From JBPCIX01 sp051005875 (GTDB lineage: Bacteria > Actinomycetota > CADDZG01 > JAHWKV01), in assembly GCA_051005875.1 (NCBI GenBank), contig JBPCIX010000034.1, forward strand, positions 1 to 7,102: a stretch of 7,102 nucleotides of DNA. The letters run 5' to 3'. The notes beneath the pieces are model-generated. The model ran no database searches and was not told the origin of the DNA. It worked only from the letters and a program-made list of their open reading frames with translations. Position numbers and translations under genes: made by a program. This document shows positions 6,140-7,102 of the stretch, in pieces; the stretch's first letter is position 1, and each line of letters opens with the position of its first letter.

Positions 6140-7102
6140 TCAGGTGTTCTTGGCCCCAGAAAGGGCGCCAAAGTACACCCCGGCCAGGACTATGAGGCCG
6201 CCCACGGCTAAGCCGGCGGTTAGGGCCTCGTTGTCGAGTAAGGCGCTTTCTCCCGCCGCGATGATGGGAAAAAGCACGAAGGCGTAAGAAGTCGCCGAAG
6301 CGGTCCATCGATTCAGAACAAAGATCACCACCACAAACAGGGCGACCGATCCGATAACGACCAGGAACAAGAGTGCAGCCCAGGTCTCCGGGCGAGAAGG
6401 AAGCCGCCACGGCTCGCCGGAAAGCCCCGACAGGCCGACGAGAATGGCCGAGCCTATTCCCATGGCCACGGCATTGGTGGTTACGGGGTCGGTCATGGGG
6501 TACCGCTTGATGATCACACCGCTTTCGGCCACGCAGACCGCGCCTGCAACCAGGGCCAAAACTGACATAAGCGGAGCCTCGCCGCCCAGGTTCTGGCTGA
6601 ACATCACCGCAATTCCGACAACGGACAACAAGGCGCCGAACACCCCCCGCGCGCTGAACGGCTCCAACCTGTGGGCGCCGACCAGCAGCAAAGTCAAAAG
6701 AGGCACGGTCGACATCACCACAGAGCCCAATCCTGCATGAATCCGTTGGAATCCCCAATAAAGAAAGCCATAGGCAACGCCGAAGTTAAGGACGCCGAAC
6801 AGCACCGCACCCGTCAACGCCCGACCTCGGGGCAATTTCAGGCGCCGCGCCGCGACGATTGCGAAAAGAACGGCCGCAGCGACGAAAAATCGCAGGCCGG
6901 CGCCCCAGAAAGGGGCCAGTTCACGATTGCTGAAACGGACCCCGACGAAATTGGATCCCCCCAACAGGACCATGAGTCCGAACGCGCCCAGGGTGATTCG
7001 ATCAGGACGGACAGGTTCCGCGGTTTCGGTCTCGCTTCGCCCGGCAATTCTTGGCGGTATCAGCCGAACTTTAGTACCCCGAGAATGACCCCGCCTAAGG
7101 CG
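6140..7102 (-). CDS. EamA/DMT-superfamily transporter, 5' end beyond window edge
   Basis: An inner-membrane permease with about ten transmembrane helices arranged as two EamA repeats. Numbering from the ATG at 6971-6973, repeat one covers about 1-125 (GGSNFVGVRFSNRELAPFWG at 5-24, FGVLNFGVAYGFLYWGFQRI at 59-78, VVMSTVPLLTLLL at 85-97) and repeat two about 138-270 (ATSYAFVLFPIIAAGESALL at 227-246). Members export metabolites, amino acids or drugs; the substrate here is unknown. The reading frame stays open from this ATG to base 7102, 43 more codons, with no ATG, GTG or TTG among them. The residues just before the ATG (PDRITLGAFGL) form the first half of transmembrane helix 1, so starting at 6973 would cut that helix. 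I therefore call the gene partial, with its start outside the window. Its stop lies 36 bases before the ABC ATPase start on the same strand, consistent with an operon. Confidence 0.88.
   Translation of the reverse strand, partial: RLRRGHSRGTKVRLIPPRIAGRSETETAEPVRPDRITLGAFGLMVLLGGSNFVGVRFSNRELAPFWGAGLRFFVAAAVLFAIVAARRLKLPRGRALTGAVLFGVLNFGVAYGFLYWGFQRIHAGLGSVVMSTVPLLTLLLVGAHRLEPFSARGVFGALLSVVGIAVMFSQNLGGEAPLMSVLALVAGAVCVAESGVIIKRYPMTDPVTTNAVAMGIGSAILVGLSGLSGEPWRLPSRPETWAALLFLVVIGSVALFVVVIFVLNRWTASATSYAFVLFPIIAAGESALLDNEALTAGLAVGGLIVLAGVYFGALSGAKNT

Noticed and set aside
6135..6758. Open frame of 207 codons on the minus strand within the EamA gene, in another frame
   Set aside because: The Arg/Gly-rich translation lacks the membrane helices that the EamA frame shows over the same bases; it is a high-GC shadow frame.
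1..7102. CRISPR array, tRNA, insertion sequence or attachment site
   Set aside because: I saw no regularly spaced repeats, no tRNA-like cloverleaf segment, no transposase or integrase motifs and no long terminal inverted or direct repeats. Nearly all bases are accounted for by genes.

Overview
The window holds seven protein-coding genes in two convergent blocks, with almost no non-coding DNA. The organism is probably a bacterium of the Actinomycetota or a similar moderately high-GC lineage. This rests on the DrrA/DrrB-type ABC exporter, frequent GTG/TTG starts and GC-rich codon use on the right side; it is an inference, because no marker gene is present.

Left block (1-4250, plus strand): a surface-glycan or polysaccharide biosynthesis segment. 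It contains, in order, an NAD-dependent NDP-sugar epimerase/dehydratase cut by the window start, a PLP-dependent sugar aminotransferase of the DegT/DnrJ/EryC1/StrS family, a GT-A-like glycosyltransferase with a DSD motif, and a GT-B (GT4-like) glycosyltransferase. The first three are chained by 4-base stop/start overlaps (GTGA at 900, TTGA at 2018). They read as one translationally coupled unit that makes an amino sugar nucleotide and transfers a sugar. The fourth gene follows a 97-base gap that can fold into several stem-loops, two of them mutually exclusive.

Right block (4263-7102, minus strand): an EamA/DMT-type permease running off the right edge, then 36 bases later a DrrA-like ABC ATPase, then its DrrB-like ABC-2 permease with an ATGA overlap. 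The ATPase and permease form a two-component drug or lipid-type exporter; the EamA protein is a separate transporter in the same apparent operon.

The blocks meet tail to tail at 4251-4262, 12 bases between stop codons. Hand counts of single 60-base lines gave 40-53% GC on the left and 55-70% on the right, in keeping with a glycan locus of different origin from its flank. I found no RNA genes, insertion sequences, CRISPR arrays or attachment sites. I see no convincing new system. The points most worth checking are the missing catalytic Tyr in the epimerase, the missing Glu in the GT4-like enzyme and the structured 97-base leader.
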